Of a stretch of 13,459 bases of DNA, positions 1 through 6,892 are shown in pieces. The stretch is taken from NCBI GenBank assembly GCA_002367285.1, contig DFBF01000025.1, positions 1-13,459 of the forward strand. The letters are read 5' to 3'. A model generated the notes under the pieces. The model was not told where the DNA came from. It ran no database searches and worked only from the letters and a program-made list of their open reading frames with translations. Positions within the stretch are counted from its first letter, which is position 1; each line of letters opens with the position of its first letter. The translations under genes and the position numbers were made by a program. The stretch is from Rhodobacteraceae bacterium UBA3087 (GTDB lineage Bacteria > Pseudomonadota > Alphaproteobacteria > Rhodobacterales > Rhodobacteraceae).

Positions 1-1
1 G

Positions 2-202
2 GATGTGATGTGTTCCAGCTCGCGCATGGTGGTCAAACGCAAGGGGGCGGATCGCCCCACTGTGCTGGCCTGCACGCTGCTGCCCTATGCCGATGGGTTC
101 GACATGGGCGCCACGTTGCAAGAGGCGGAAAAAGACGTGGCCCTGAACCACCCGCATTGCGCAAAATTCTGTGTTTTGGGCGGGGCCAGCTGTTCCGCCT
201 GA
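2..202 (+). CDS. C-terminal end of a cysteine-rich protein, possibly a radical SAM protein (5' partial)
   Basis: The frame is open from the first bases of the window and ends at TGA 200-202, so this is the last ~66 residues of a longer gene. The visible tail has cysteines spaced as in a C-terminal iron-sulfur or zinc cluster: one near the start (MCSSSR), one in ACTLLPY, and a dense group CAKFCVLGGASC just before the stop. Tails of this kind end some alphaproteobacterial radical SAM proteins, where the extra cysteines hold an auxiliary cluster. That assignment is from recognition of the tail only; the radical SAM CxxxCxxC core would lie outside the window. It could equally be another metal-binding protein. 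It is convergent with the ureohydrolase gene, 67 bases away. Confidence 0.5.
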   Translation, partial: DVMCSSSRMVVKRKGADRPTVLACTLLPYADGFDMGATLQEAEKDVALNHPHCAKFCVLGGASCSA

Positions 203-205
203 CCT

Positions 206-245
206 TTAACATTGTTAACCTCGGATCTCGGCGATGTTTAACATC
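206..245. terminator. Inverted repeats between convergent genes, possible bidirectional terminator
   Basis: Two perfect small palindromes sit in the 67-base gap between convergent genes: TTAAC-att-GTTAA (206-218) and GATGTT-t-AACATC (233-245). The gap is AT-richer than its surroundings. There is no GC-rich stem followed by a T tract, so a classic intrinsic terminator is not shown. The position, between two converging stop codons, is the main argument. Confidence 0.3.
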
Positions 246-269
246 TTACACCCCGCACATCCGGGTTTG

Positions 270-1226
270 TTAAACTTGTGAAACCATCATGCAGAGCAGT
301 TCGAACATGATCGACGCCCCCAAATAGGCGGTGCCGCCCGAGGCGTCAAACGGCGGCGAGACTTCGACCAGGTCCGCGCCGATGATGTTCACGCCCTTAA
401 GTGCGCGCACGACCTGAAGCGCCTGATAGGAATTCGGCCCACCGATCTCGGGCGTGCCGGTGCCGGGTGCAAAGGCCGGGTCGACGAAATCAATGTCATA
501 GCTGACATAGGTGTCGCCCTTGCCGACGATATCACGCGCCTCATGCATGACATCATCGACCCCACGGGCATGGAATTCCTCGATGCCAATCACGCGGATG
601 CCGACGCTGTGCGCAAAATCACGGTCTTCGCTGTCATAGGCCGTGCCGCGAATACCAATCATGCAGACACGGGTCGGGTCCAGCAGACCTTCCTCGACCG
701 CACGGCGAAACGGCGTGCCGTGGGTATACATCGTGCCGTTGAAATAGCTGTGAAACAGGTCGGTGTGGCTGTCGAAATGCACCATGCCAACGGGGGCGTC
801 CGCCGCCAAGCTGCGCAAGATCGGCAGAGTACACAGGTGGTCACCACCGCCGGTCAGCGGTCTGATCCCTGCCGCTTTCACCCGATCATAGAACGCTTTC
901 ATGCGCGCCAAGCTGTCCATCACGTCGGCCGGGTTCGGTGCGACGTCACCCAGATCGGCACAGTTCGCGGCCTCGAACGGGCGCACATCGGTGGCGCCGT
1001 TTTGGGCGCGGATCATGGTCGACATATCGCGCAGCTGACGCGGCCCATGGCGCGGACCGGGGCGATTGGTGGTGCCGCCATCCCAGGGCGCGCCGATCAG
1101 GCCGATTTGCACGTCTTCGAGGCGCGCATGGTCAAAATCCACATGCGGCAGGCGCATGAAGGTTGGCACACCGGCAAAGCGCGGCAGGTCAAAACCGGAA
1201 ATGGGGGTGAAGAACGGGTCAGACAT
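270..1226 (-). CDS. speB: Agmatinase-like ureohydrolase (arginase/agmatinase family)
   Basis: 318 residues, the usual length of the family. It hydrolyses a guanidino compound to urea and an amine, in the cytoplasm, with two manganese ions. All metal-binding motifs are visible: GGGDH (His130), HFDSHTD (Asp152, His154, Asp156) and SYDIDFVDP (Asp244, Asp246), followed by the substrate-loop signature PGTGTPEIGG (254-263). The N-terminal GGTTNRPGPRHGPRQLR resembles guanidinobutyrase and guanidinopropionase at least as much as E. coli SpeB, so the substrate (agmatine, 4-guanidinobutyrate or another) is not settled. The start ATG (1224-1226) lies inside the last codons of the upstream membrane-protein gene (8-base overlap), with AAAAGG about 7 bases before it. 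This implies translational coupling and a two-gene operon. Confidence 0.9.
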   Translation of the reverse strand: MSDPFFTPISGFDLPRFAGVPTFMRLPHVDFDHARLEDVQIGLIGAPWDGGTTNRPGPRHGPRQLRDMSTMIRAQNGATDVRPFEAANCADLGDVAPNPADVMDSLARMKAFYDRVKAAGIRPLTGGGDHLCTLPILRSLAADAPVGMVHFDSHTDLFHSYFNGTMYTHGTPFRRAVEEGLLDPTRVCMIGIRGTAYDSEDRDFAHSVGIRVIGIEEFHARGVDDVMHEARDIVGKGDTYVSYDIDFVDPAFAPGTGTPEIGGPNSYQALQVVRALKGVNIIGADLVEVSPPFDASGGTAYLGASIMFELLCMMVSQV

Positions 1227-1557
1227 GTGGGTGCCTTTTCAGGATCGGTTTGATACGAGCGGGAAGGGTTTCCAAGCGGGCAAAGAAGGACCAACAGAGC
1301 TGACCCAGGACCCCAACCAGCAATAGCGAAAACAGAACCCAGAGGATTGAAAACAGAACCCCCAGAACGACGAGAACAAATATGACGGGCTCCCAATAGA
1401 ACAGTGCTGGAACCCACCAGGCCCTTGGCCTTCGCAGCCGAACGCGGGCACGGCAGGGCGGGCAGGATGTTCCACGCCATATGCCAGCCTTGACCTTCTG
1501 CCACAGGCTGAAGTCAACCATTTTACAGTTCGGGCATGTGGCGTGTTTTGGCGTCAT
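1219..1557 (-). CDS. Small zinc-ribbon membrane protein, function unknown
   Basis: 112 residues from ATG 1557, which has a good ribosome site (GAGGGA, about 4 bases upstream). A longer version from GTG 1572 is possible, but it would place that site inside the gene. The N-terminus holds two CxxC pairs (CPNC at about 8-11, CPPC at about 32-35), a zinc-ribbon arrangement. A hydrophobic stretch of about 35 residues follows (roughly 48-85), enough for one long or two short membrane segments, then a basic tail ending RHPHV. No family name is recognised. The stop overlaps the start of the ureohydrolase gene by 8 bases, so the two are very likely co-transcribed and coupled. Whether the protein affects the enzyme or only shares its promoter cannot be told. 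Confidence 0.7.
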   Translation of the reverse strand: MTPKHATCPNCKMVDFSLWQKVKAGIWRGTSCPPCRARVRLRRPRAWWVPALFYWEPVIFVLVVLGVLFSILWVLFSLLLVGVLGQLCWSFFARLETLPARIKPILKRHPHV

Positions 1558-1587
1558 CCGTCCCTCGATCACGGGTGTTTCACGATC

Positions 1588-1616
1588 AGATCATGCCAAA
1601 TCGCGCGCTGGGTCAA
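1588..1616 (-). promoter_or_regulatory. Candidate sigma70-type promoter for the zinc-ribbon/ureohydrolase pair
   Basis: On the minus strand TTGACC (1611-1616) is followed after 17 bases by TGATCT (1588-1593). The -35 box matches TTGACA at 5 of 6 positions; the -10 box is weak (3 of 6). It would start transcription near 1581, about 25 bases before the ATG at 1557. It also lies just past the HNH gene stop (1626), which suits a separate transcription unit. Confidence 0.35.
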
Positions 1617-1625
1617 GCATTCACG

Positions 1626-2210
1626 TCAAGCGTCCAGTTCGGCGTCCCAGTACAGGAAGTCCATCCAGCTGTCGTGCAGGTGGCCGGGCGGGAATTTGCG
1701 GCCCATGTTGCGCAATTCTTCGGCACCCGGTTGACGTGGTGGTTTGCGCAAAGAAAGCCCTGAGCGATGCAGTGGGCGCGAGCCTTTGCACAGGTTGCAG
1801 GGCGAACAGGCCGCCACGACGTTTTCCCAGCTGGTGATGCCGCCCGCGGCGCGCGGCACGACGTGATCAAAGGTCAGATCCCCGCGTGAGCCACAGTATT
1901 GGCAGCGGAATTCGTCACGCAGAAACAGGTTGAACCGGGTAAAAGCGACGCGCCGTTGCGGTTTGATGAAATCCTTCAACACCACGACCGACGGAATGCG
2001 CATTTCCATCGACGGGCTGTGCACGACCTCGTCATATTCAGCGATGATGTTGACCCGGTCCAGCACGGCGGCCTTCACGGCCTCCTGCCAGGGCCACAGC
2101 GACAGCGGGTAATAGGACAGCGGCCTGAAATCCGCATTCAGCACCAGCGCCGGGTTTTGGCGAACCGCCTTGGGCTCGCGCACAAACTCTGTCCTGAAAT
2201 CTGCGTCCAT
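1626..2210 (-). CDS. HNH endonuclease family protein
   Basis: 194 residues from ATG 2210. The open frame runs upstream to 2525, but that part overlaps the hydrolase gene and has non-coding composition (many Pro/Cys/Ser), so it is left out. The N-terminal ~100 residues (LVLNADFRPLSYYPLSLWPW...) are typical of a widespread bacterial HNH group. The nuclease fold follows: zinc pair CQYC (103-106), catalytic DH (115-116), Asn130 in ENVV, second zinc pair CSPC (135-138) with Asn139, then KG. This predicts a metal-dependent DNA nick or break, but the physiological substrate of this group is unknown to me. AGGGG lies upstream of the start, at about 10 bases. It has its own promoter (2310-2337), although an esterase and a glycosylase gene precede it in the same direction. 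Confidence 0.88.
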   Translation of the reverse strand: MDADFRTEFVREPKAVRQNPALVLNADFRPLSYYPLSLWPWQEAVKAAVLDRVNIIAEYDEVVHSPSMEMRIPSVVVLKDFIKPQRRVAFTRFNLFLRDEFRCQYCGSRGDLTFDHVVPRAAGGITSWENVVAACSPCNLCKGSRPLHRSGLSLRKPPRQPGAEELRNMGRKFPPGHLHDSWMDFLYWDAELDA

Positions 2211-2309
2211 ACGCACGTCACCCCTGCCCGGCCTACAATACCAGCACCCATTACCGGCGCCCATTGCGACTGTACGGTGCGGGAGCCCCGCCCCGTCGTA
2301 ATTACATGG

Positions 2310-2337
2310 ACTATATATGGCACAGCCCATCTGGCAA
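2310..2337 (-). promoter_or_regulatory. Sigma70-type promoter of the HNH gene
   Basis: Minus-strand TTGCCA (2332-2337) and TATAGT (2310-2315) are separated by 16 bases. Each box matches the consensus at 5 of 6 positions. The predicted start is near 2303, leaving a leader of about 93 bases before ATG 2210. This is the best-looking sigma70-type promoter in the window. Confidence 0.55.
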
Positions 2338-2356
2338 CCCCCACGATCTGGGGGCT
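2336..2356 (-). terminator. GC-rich hairpin after the hydrolase gene
   Basis: Minus strand CCCCCA-GATCG-TGGGGG (2338-2354) forms a perfect 6-bp stem with a 5-base loop, extendable by a wobble and an A-T pair to 2336-2356. It lies 57 bases past the hydrolase stop. Only two T residues follow, so it is a weak intrinsic terminator at best. It directly abuts the -35 box of the HNH promoter. Confidence 0.4.
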
Positions 2357-2412
2357 GACAGGGCCTTCTTAGGGGGCTTGCGTGACAGGGGTGTGACGGG
2401 CGATCCGGTGGA

Positions 2413-3087
2413 TCAGTCGTCCGCAAGCAGGTCCAGTTTTTGGGCGATGAAGGACAAGGCGACCGACAACCCATCATTGGCGATACCGTGGCCGGTGCCT
2501 TGCATGATGTGACCATAGGTTTCAAAACCTGCGGCCTCCAGCGCCTCTCCGGCTTCGTGGAAATGGCCCGGCGGCACCACGTCGTCCTGATCGCCGTGGA
2601 TCAGCATGACGGGCGGTTTGGAGACGACCGTGTCGGCAAACGTGTCCGGTTCCAACAGGCGGCCAGAGAAGGCGACGATGCCCGCGATCGGTTCGTCCCG
2701 TTTGGCCAGAACGCGCAGCGCCATCATGGTGCCTTGGGAAAAGCCGACAACAATCAGTTGGGCGGGCTCAATTTCCTCTTGCTCCAGGATCTGGTCGATG
2801 AAGGCGTTGATGTCCTGTTCCGCCAGGGCCGCGCCACGCGCGCTGTCTTCTTCGCTGGAGCCATCAATCCAGGGGATCGGGAACCACTGGAACCCCATCG
2901 GGTTGCCCATGCATTTTTCCGGCGCGTCGGGCGCGATGAACACCGTGTCCGGCAGGTTTGGCGCAAGAGGGTCGGCAAGGCCCAACAAGTCAGCCCCGTC
3001 CGCACCATAGCCGTGCAGGAAAATCACAACCGAACCGGTTACGCCCGACGCCGCGGGGCGGCGTTTAAAGTCCAAGATACGTGTCAT
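2413..3087 (-). CDS. Alpha/beta hydrolase, phospholipase/carboxylesterase (Abhydrolase_2) family
   Basis: 224 residues, normal for this family of small serine esterases. The oxyanion region HGYGADGADLLGLA (25-38), the nucleophile elbow GFSQG (Ser117), the acid in HGDQDDVVP (Asp168) and the base in GTGHG (His200) give a complete Ser-Asp-His triad. There is no signal peptide, so it should act in the cytoplasm on a short- or medium-chain ester; the natural substrate is unknown. The start ATG (3085-3087) directly follows the TGA of the glycosylase gene (3088-3090) with zero spacing, so translation is probably coupled. Relatives are often annotated as YpfH-like or 'phospholipase'; neither role is proven. 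Confidence 0.88.
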   Translation of the reverse strand: MTRILDFKRRPAASGVTGSVVIFLHGYGADGADLLGLADPLAPNLPDTVFIAPDAPEKCMGNPMGFQWFPIPWIDGSSEEDSARGAALAEQDINAFIDQILEQEEIEPAQLIVVGFSQGTMMALRVLAKRDEPIAGIVAFSGRLLEPDTFADTVVSKPPVMLIHGDQDDVVPPGHFHEAGEALEAAGFETYGHIMQGTGHGIANDGLSVALSFIAQKLDLLADD

Positions 3088-3723
3088 TCAGCGTGTTCCT
3101 TCCCTGCGCTTTGCCACACGGTAATAGGCCCAGAGCAGCCGGGCTGCAACGCCCCTCCAGGGCGACCAAGCCGCGGCCATGGCGCGCAGGGTGCGTTCGT
3201 TGGGGCGTTCGTCCAGATCGAACAGGATCTTTGCGGCCTCTTGCAGGGCCAGATCGCCCGGCGCAAAGATGTCGGCCCGGCCCAGGCATTGCATGGCGTA
3301 CACCTCGGCGGTCCAGGTGCCGATGCCGGTGATCGCGGTCAGGGCTTGCAGAACCTCGGTGTCCGGCAAGGCGCGCAGGGCGGGGTAATCCACATCCGCT
3401 TCGGCCAGGGCGCGGGCGTATCGCACCTTAGGGCGGGACAGGCCAACGCCGCGCAGATCGTCATCATGGGCGGCGCGCACGCGGGCGGGGTCGGTGAACC
3501 CGGCGCCTTGCACCCGCGCCCAGATGGCCGCCGCGCTGGCGGTCGAGACCTGTTGGCCAACGATCGCGTCCAACAGCGCTGCGAACCCATCGGGTTTTCG
3601 CCGCAACGGCAGCGGGCCTGTTTCAAGCAACGCGGCGGCAAAACGTGCGTCTTGGGCCGCAAGCCACGCCGCGCCTTCGGCCACATCCGCATCGGTTTGG
3701 ATAATCCGTCCTGTCATGTGCAT
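3088..3723 (-). CDS. alkA: DNA-3-methyladenine glycosylase II (AlkA-like, HhH-GPD superfamily)
   Basis: 211 residues from ATG 3723. GTG 3753 (10 residues longer) and ATG 3717 are alternatives, and none has a convincing ribosome site. The enzyme excises alkylated bases such as 3-methyladenine from DNA to start base excision repair. It has the family signature DAIVGQQVS (about 53-60), the helix-hairpin-helix LTAITGIGTWTAEVYAM (about 128-144) and the catalytic aspartate in FAPGDLAL (Asp157). There is no E. coli-type AlkA N-terminal domain, so this is the compact form common in alphaproteobacteria. No iron-sulfur cysteine loop is seen at the C-terminus, which argues against Nth or MutY. It is the first gene of a minus-strand run with the hydrolase and is divergent from cobA. 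Confidence 0.85.
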   Translation of the reverse strand: MHMTGRIIQTDADVAEGAAWLAAQDARFAAALLETGPLPLRRKPDGFAALLDAIVGQQVSTASAAAIWARVQGAGFTDPARVRAAHDDDLRGVGLSRPKVRYARALAEADVDYPALRALPDTEVLQALTAITGIGTWTAEVYAMQCLGRADIFAPGDLALQEAAKILFDLDERPNERTLRAMAAAWSPWRGVAARLLWAYYRVAKRREGTR

Positions 3724-3794
3724 TTCATATGCCAGAGGCACGGCAATGGCCACTGAGCGCTTTCCCCGCGCGAGAAGGCATGCAAAGAAAGGGC

Positions 3795-4643
3795 ATGACT
3801 GACTCGATGCTTCCCGACTTTGATTGGCCCGAAATGTTACCCGGATGGGTATGGCTGTGCGGCGCTGGCCCCGGTGATCCCGGCCTGCTGACCCTGCACG
3901 CGCTGAACGCGCTGAAACAGGCCGATGTGATCGTGTTTGATGCGCTGGTGCATAAATCGATCATGGACTGGGCCAACCCGGCGGCCGAGCTGATCTATGC
4001 CGGCAAACGCGGCGGCAAACCGTCAGCGAAACAGAAAGACATTTCGCTGCAACTGGTCGATCTGGCACGCGCTGGCAAGAAGGTGCTGCGCCTGAAGGGC
4101 GGCGATCCTTTCGTGTTCGGGCGGGGTGGAGAAGAAGGCCAGACGCTGGTGCAACACGGTATTCCGATCCGCATCATTCCGGGCATTTCGGCGGGGATCG
4201 GCGGGCTGGCCTATGCCGGTATTCCGGTCACGCACCGCGATGTGAACCAGGCGGTGACCTTTGTCACCGGGCACGACAAACGCGGCGAAACGCCCCCGGT
4301 GGACTGGGCCGCGATTGCGCGCGGCAGCCAGGTGATCGTGATCTATATGGGCATGGCGCATCTGGACAAGATCAGCGCGGCCTTGATGGACGCCGGGCGC
4401 GCGACGGATGAACCCGTCGCCATTGTCGTGAACGCGACAGGCCCCGATCAACAGGTGCTGGAGACCACGCTGGGGGCCTGCGTTGCCGACGTGGCCGCCT
4501 CGGACCTCGCGCCCCCCGCCATCATCTGTGTTGGCCGCGCCGCGCTGTTGCGTCAGGCCTTGGATTGGCAGAGCATGGCCGCAGGCGAAGTCCCGCGCGA
4601 CCCTGATCCGTTGGGCCGTGGACGTCCCGCCGAAGAGCGGTAA
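3795..4643 (+). CDS. cobA: Uroporphyrinogen-III C-methyltransferase (SUMT)
   Basis: 282 residues from ATG 3795; the frame is open back to 3729, but homologues start near WVWLCGAGPGDPG. ATG 3807 is also possible, and no start has an ideally spaced ribosome site (AAAGGG lies 3790 or so). The enzyme adds two methyl groups from SAM to uroporphyrinogen III, giving precorrin-2 for cobalamin and siroheme. The SUMT signatures are all present: GAGPGDPGLLTLHA (23-36), VFDALV (47-52), GKRGGKPSAKQKDI (70-83), RLKGGDPFVFGRGGEE (99-114) and PGISAG with GIPVTHRD (129-149). There is no CysG-type N-terminal dehydrogenase domain, so it is a stand-alone CobA. No other corrin genes are in the window. Confidence 0.93.
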   Translation: MTDSMLPDFDWPEMLPGWVWLCGAGPGDPGLLTLHALNALKQADVIVFDALVHKSIMDWANPAAELIYAGKRGGKPSAKQKDISLQLVDLARAGKKVLRLKGGDPFVFGRGGEEGQTLVQHGIPIRIIPGISAGIGGLAYAGIPVTHRDVNQAVTFVTGHDKRGETPPVDWAAIARGSQVIVIYMGMAHLDKISAALMDAGRATDEPVAIVVNATGPDQQVLETTLGACVADVAASDLAPPAIICVGRAALLRQALDWQSMAAGEVPRDPDPLGRGRPAEER

Positions 4644-4688
4644 AGGGCATCGTTCCATCCTGACGCGACCGATACCAAAGGGGTTTTC

Positions 4689-5018
4689 GTGACCAAAGCG
4701 GCCAAAGCGATCATTTTCATCATGCTTCTATGCTTTGTTTTGATGATCATTTTCAGACCGAGTCATCTTTTCCTCACCCTGGTCACCGGTGCGGTGTCTT
4801 TCACTCTCGCACCTGTCGCCATCCACAAGATCCCAAGTAACAATGTATCTTTTGGCCTGTTCATGCTCTTGGCCATCTTTTTCAGCGGACCTTTGAAACT
4901 GTTGCTGGGCATTGACGGGTTTCTCTACGGGTCAGCCGTAACCATGGTCTGTGCGGGGGCGCTTTGGACCATGTCGATGGAATGGAAGCGCTCATGGACG
5001 ATAGGCACGCCGCAATAG
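4689..5018 (+). CDS. Small four-helix membrane protein, function unknown
   Basis: 109 residues starting at GTG 4689. The start is supported by a strong ribosome site, AAAGGGG, about 5 bases upstream. Four hydrophobic stretches (about 6-24, 27-47, 54-73, 76-95) make it an inner-membrane protein with a short soluble tail. No family motif is recognised. The base composition and codon use (many ATT, CTT, TTT, ATC) are clearly AT-richer than the genes on both sides, which hints at recent arrival or weak constraint. It follows cobA by 45 bases in the same direction and is followed by a bulged hairpin, so it may be the end of the cobA transcript. Confidence 0.65.
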   Translation: MTKAAKAIIFIMLLCFVLMIIFRPSHLFLTLVTGAVSFTLAPVAIHKIPSNNVSFGLFMLLAIFFSGPLKLLLGIDGFLYGSAVTMVCAGALWTMSMEWKRSWTIGTPQ

Positions 5019-5024
5019 TTTTGC

Positions 5025-5055
5025 CAACATTGGGTTGATCGTCCCAACCTTGTTG
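5025..5055 (+). terminator. Bulged hairpin after the small membrane protein gene
   Basis: CAACATTGGG (5025-5034) pairs with CCCAA (5043-5047) and, across a 3-base bulge, TGTTG (5051-5055), around an 8-base loop, giving 10 base pairs. It begins 7 bases past the stop at 5018. No T tract follows, so termination is an inference from position. Confidence 0.35.
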
Positions 5056-5142
5056 CAGAGGCACAGTCCCTGATCTGTCCCCCCTGCTTAACGTGCGAAT
5101 TTGTCTCTTTTCAATCCGCCCGCTCCGCGATACCCATTCGCC

Positions 5143-6369
5143 ATGAGTGATACAGAGACCTCCCCCGAGATGGACGCCAAGGCGCGTCGCAATGTGACCA
5201 TTCTGGTGCTGGCCCAGGCCATTCTGGGCAGCCAGATGCCGATGATCTTCACCATTGGCGGGCTGGCGGGGCAATCGCTGGCGTCAAACCTGTGTTTTGC
5301 CACCCTGCCGATTTCGCTGATCGTCATGGGGTCGATGATCTGGGCCACGCCGATGAGCGCGGTGATGCAGCGGTTTGGCCGTCGCACCGGTTTTTTTGTC
5401 GGCACCACGGGCGGCACGATCGGCGCGATCATCTGCGCCTATGCCCTGACGCAAAGCAGTTTTCCGCTGTTCCTGCTGGGCAGCTTTTTTACCGGCATCT
5501 ATATGTCGGCGCAGGGGTTTTACCGCTTTGCCGCCGCCGATACCGCCAGCCCGGCGTTTCGGCCCAAGGCGATTTCCTATGTCATGGCGGGCGGCCTTGC
5601 CAGTGCCGTGATCGGCCCGCAGTTGGTCAATGCCACGAACGAGGCCACCGTCGTGCCGTTCCTGGGGGCCTATCTGACGGTGATTATCATCAACCTGGTC
5701 GGCTCGACCCTGTTTCTGTTTCTGGACATCCCGACGCCCGAAGCCCCGCACGAGGACGCCCCCAAGGGCCGCACCCGGCGCGAGCTGTTGAAAGATCCGA
5801 TCATTGCGGTCGCGATCATCTGCGCCATGGTCTCTTATGCGCTGATGAACCTGGTCATGACCTCAACCCCGCTGGCGGTGGTTGGCTGTGGCTTTGAACA
5901 GGATATGGCGGGCAATATCGTCACCGCCCACGTCTTGGCGATGTACCTGCCCAGCTTTTTCACCGGCCACCTGATTGCCCGTTTTGGTACGCGCAAGATC
6001 ATTGCCACGGGGCTGAGCATTCTGGCGCTGGCAGGTATTGTCGCGCTGCAAGGCGTTGAACTTGAAAACTTCTTTATTGCGCTGATCCTGTTGGGCGTTG
6101 GCTGGAACTTTGGCTTTATCGGCGCAACCACCATGCTGGCGGGTGCCCACAGGATCGAAGAACGCGGTCGGGTTCAGGGGCTGAACGACATGATCGTGTT
6201 TGGCTGCGTCACCATTGCCTCGCTGGCCTCGGGCGGATTGATGAACTGTTCGGGCGGCTCGGCGCAAGAAGGCTGGAGCGCTGTGAACATGGCCATGGTG
6301 CCGTTCCTGGCTCTGGCCGGCGCGGCATTGATCTGGCTGATGATGCGACCGGCAGAGGAAAACTACTGA
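5143..6369 (+). CDS. Major facilitator superfamily (MFS) transporter
   Basis: 408 residues from ATG 5143; an upstream TTG at 5101 would add residues unlike the family start. The ribosome site is weak. The protein has 12 predicted hydrophobic segments in two halves joined by a charged cytoplasmic loop (about 197-217, rich in Glu, Asp, Arg, Lys). The loop between helices 2 and 3 carries the MFS motif in the form MQRFGRRTGF (75-84), and the matching loop in the second half reads ARFGTRK. These show a proton- or solute-driven permease of the inner membrane. The substrate cannot be read from the sequence and no partner gene is adjacent. No FMN or other riboswitch fold was recognised in the 124 bases upstream. 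Confidence 0.85.
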   Translation: MSDTETSPEMDAKARRNVTILVLAQAILGSQMPMIFTIGGLAGQSLASNLCFATLPISLIVMGSMIWATPMSAVMQRFGRRTGFFVGTTGGTIGAIICAYALTQSSFPLFLLGSFFTGIYMSAQGFYRFAAADTASPAFRPKAISYVMAGGLASAVIGPQLVNATNEATVVPFLGAYLTVIIINLVGSTLFLFLDIPTPEAPHEDAPKGRTRRELLKDPIIAVAIICAMVSYALMNLVMTSTPLAVVGCGFEQDMAGNIVTAHVLAMYLPSFFTGHLIARFGTRKIIATGLSILALAGIVALQGVELENFFIALILLGVGWNFGFIGATTMLAGAHRIEERGRVQGLNDMIVFGCVTIASLASGGLMNCSGGSAQEGWSAVNMAMVPFLALAGAALIWLMMRPAEENY

Positions 6370-6405
6370 GCCGATGTTTCGTCGAATCTTGGTCAGCGAT
6401 GATGT

Positions 6406-6433
6406 CGCCGATTAAGGCGTTTTACACTTAATC
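6406..6433 (+). terminator. Short hairpin with T tract after the MFS gene
   Basis: CGCC-gattaa-GGCG followed by TTTT (6406-6423) is a small intrinsic-terminator shape 37 bases past the MFS stop. The stem is only 4 bp. A mutually exclusive, perfect 7-bp inverted repeat GATTAAG/CTTAATC (6410-6416 and 6427-6433) overlaps it. Confidence 0.4.
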
Positions 6434-6499
6434 CGAGGCATGGATTATGTGCAATGCGCCCACATCCTCGTAAAGGCTCTGGATCGTTGACAGTTTCCT

Positions 6500-6892
6500 G
6501 TGGCACCGGGGGCGCGATCCTGCCCCCTGCCCCGATCCTGGCCCCTGATCCAGCCGACTGCGGCGTTTTTCACCGCCACACGCGGCAGCGACCATGACAC
6601 CGCCCAGGTCGTGTTGGACGACGTGTTGCGCCACCTGCACATGGAAACGCGCGCGTTTAAACTGGACCTATTGCCGGAAATCGCTGACGAATACGCGCAC
6701 AGCTATCAATCCATGGGCGCGGTGGCGGGGCTTGAAGACCAGCTGCCCGGCAGGGCTGCCGCCCATGAACCTGCCACCGACCTGCATTGCATCATCACGG
6801 GCTTTGGTCTGTTCCAACATCAAGACGCCGCCGACATGGGGGGAGCGGATACCCGACCCACCCGCGCCCAAAGTGTTTCGAGAAAAACCTGA
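6500..6892 (+). CDS. Unrecognised open frame, possible hypothetical gene or gene remnant
   Basis: 130 residues from GTG 6500; no ATG and no convincing ribosome site precede it. The first ~20 residues look non-coding (Pro/Arg/Ser rich). From about residue 20 to 115 the codon choice (GCC, GAC, CTG, ATC at third-base G/C) and a helical, acidic-amphipathic character (VVLDDVLRHLHMETRAFKLD) look like real protein. No family is recognised. The frame stops at TGA 6890-6892, inside a strong hairpin, and then continues open in the same frame to 7135. An upstream segment starting at ATG 6440 is also in this frame, broken by TGA 6488-6490. This could be a decayed gene, a small real gene or chance. Confidence 0.3.
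   Translation: MAPGARSCPLPRSWPLIQPTAAFFTATRGSDHDTAQVVLDDVLRHLHMETRAFKLDLLPEIADEYAHSYQSMGAVAGLEDQLPGRAAAHEPATDLHCIITGFGLFQHQDAADMGGADTRPTRAQSVSRKT

Noticed and set aside
543..1253. Open frame of 236 codons on the plus strand
   Set aside because: Antisense shadow of the ureohydrolase, with no motif.
2211..2525. N-terminal extension of the HNH protein
   Set aside because: It overlaps the hydrolase gene, crosses the promoter and hairpin, and has non-coding composition. The family begins near the ATG at 2210.
2440..3756. Open frame of 438 codons on the plus strand
   Set aside because: It runs antisense to the hydrolase and AlkA genes, both of which have complete motifs. The translation is rich in Gly, Arg, Gln and His with no family pattern. 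Long antisense frames are common in GC-rich DNA.
5019..5142. Possible FMN or other riboswitch upstream of the MFS transporter
   Set aside because: Considered because some alphaproteobacterial MFS proteins are riboflavin carriers. Only a simple bulged hairpin is present and none of the conserved riboswitch blocks were seen.
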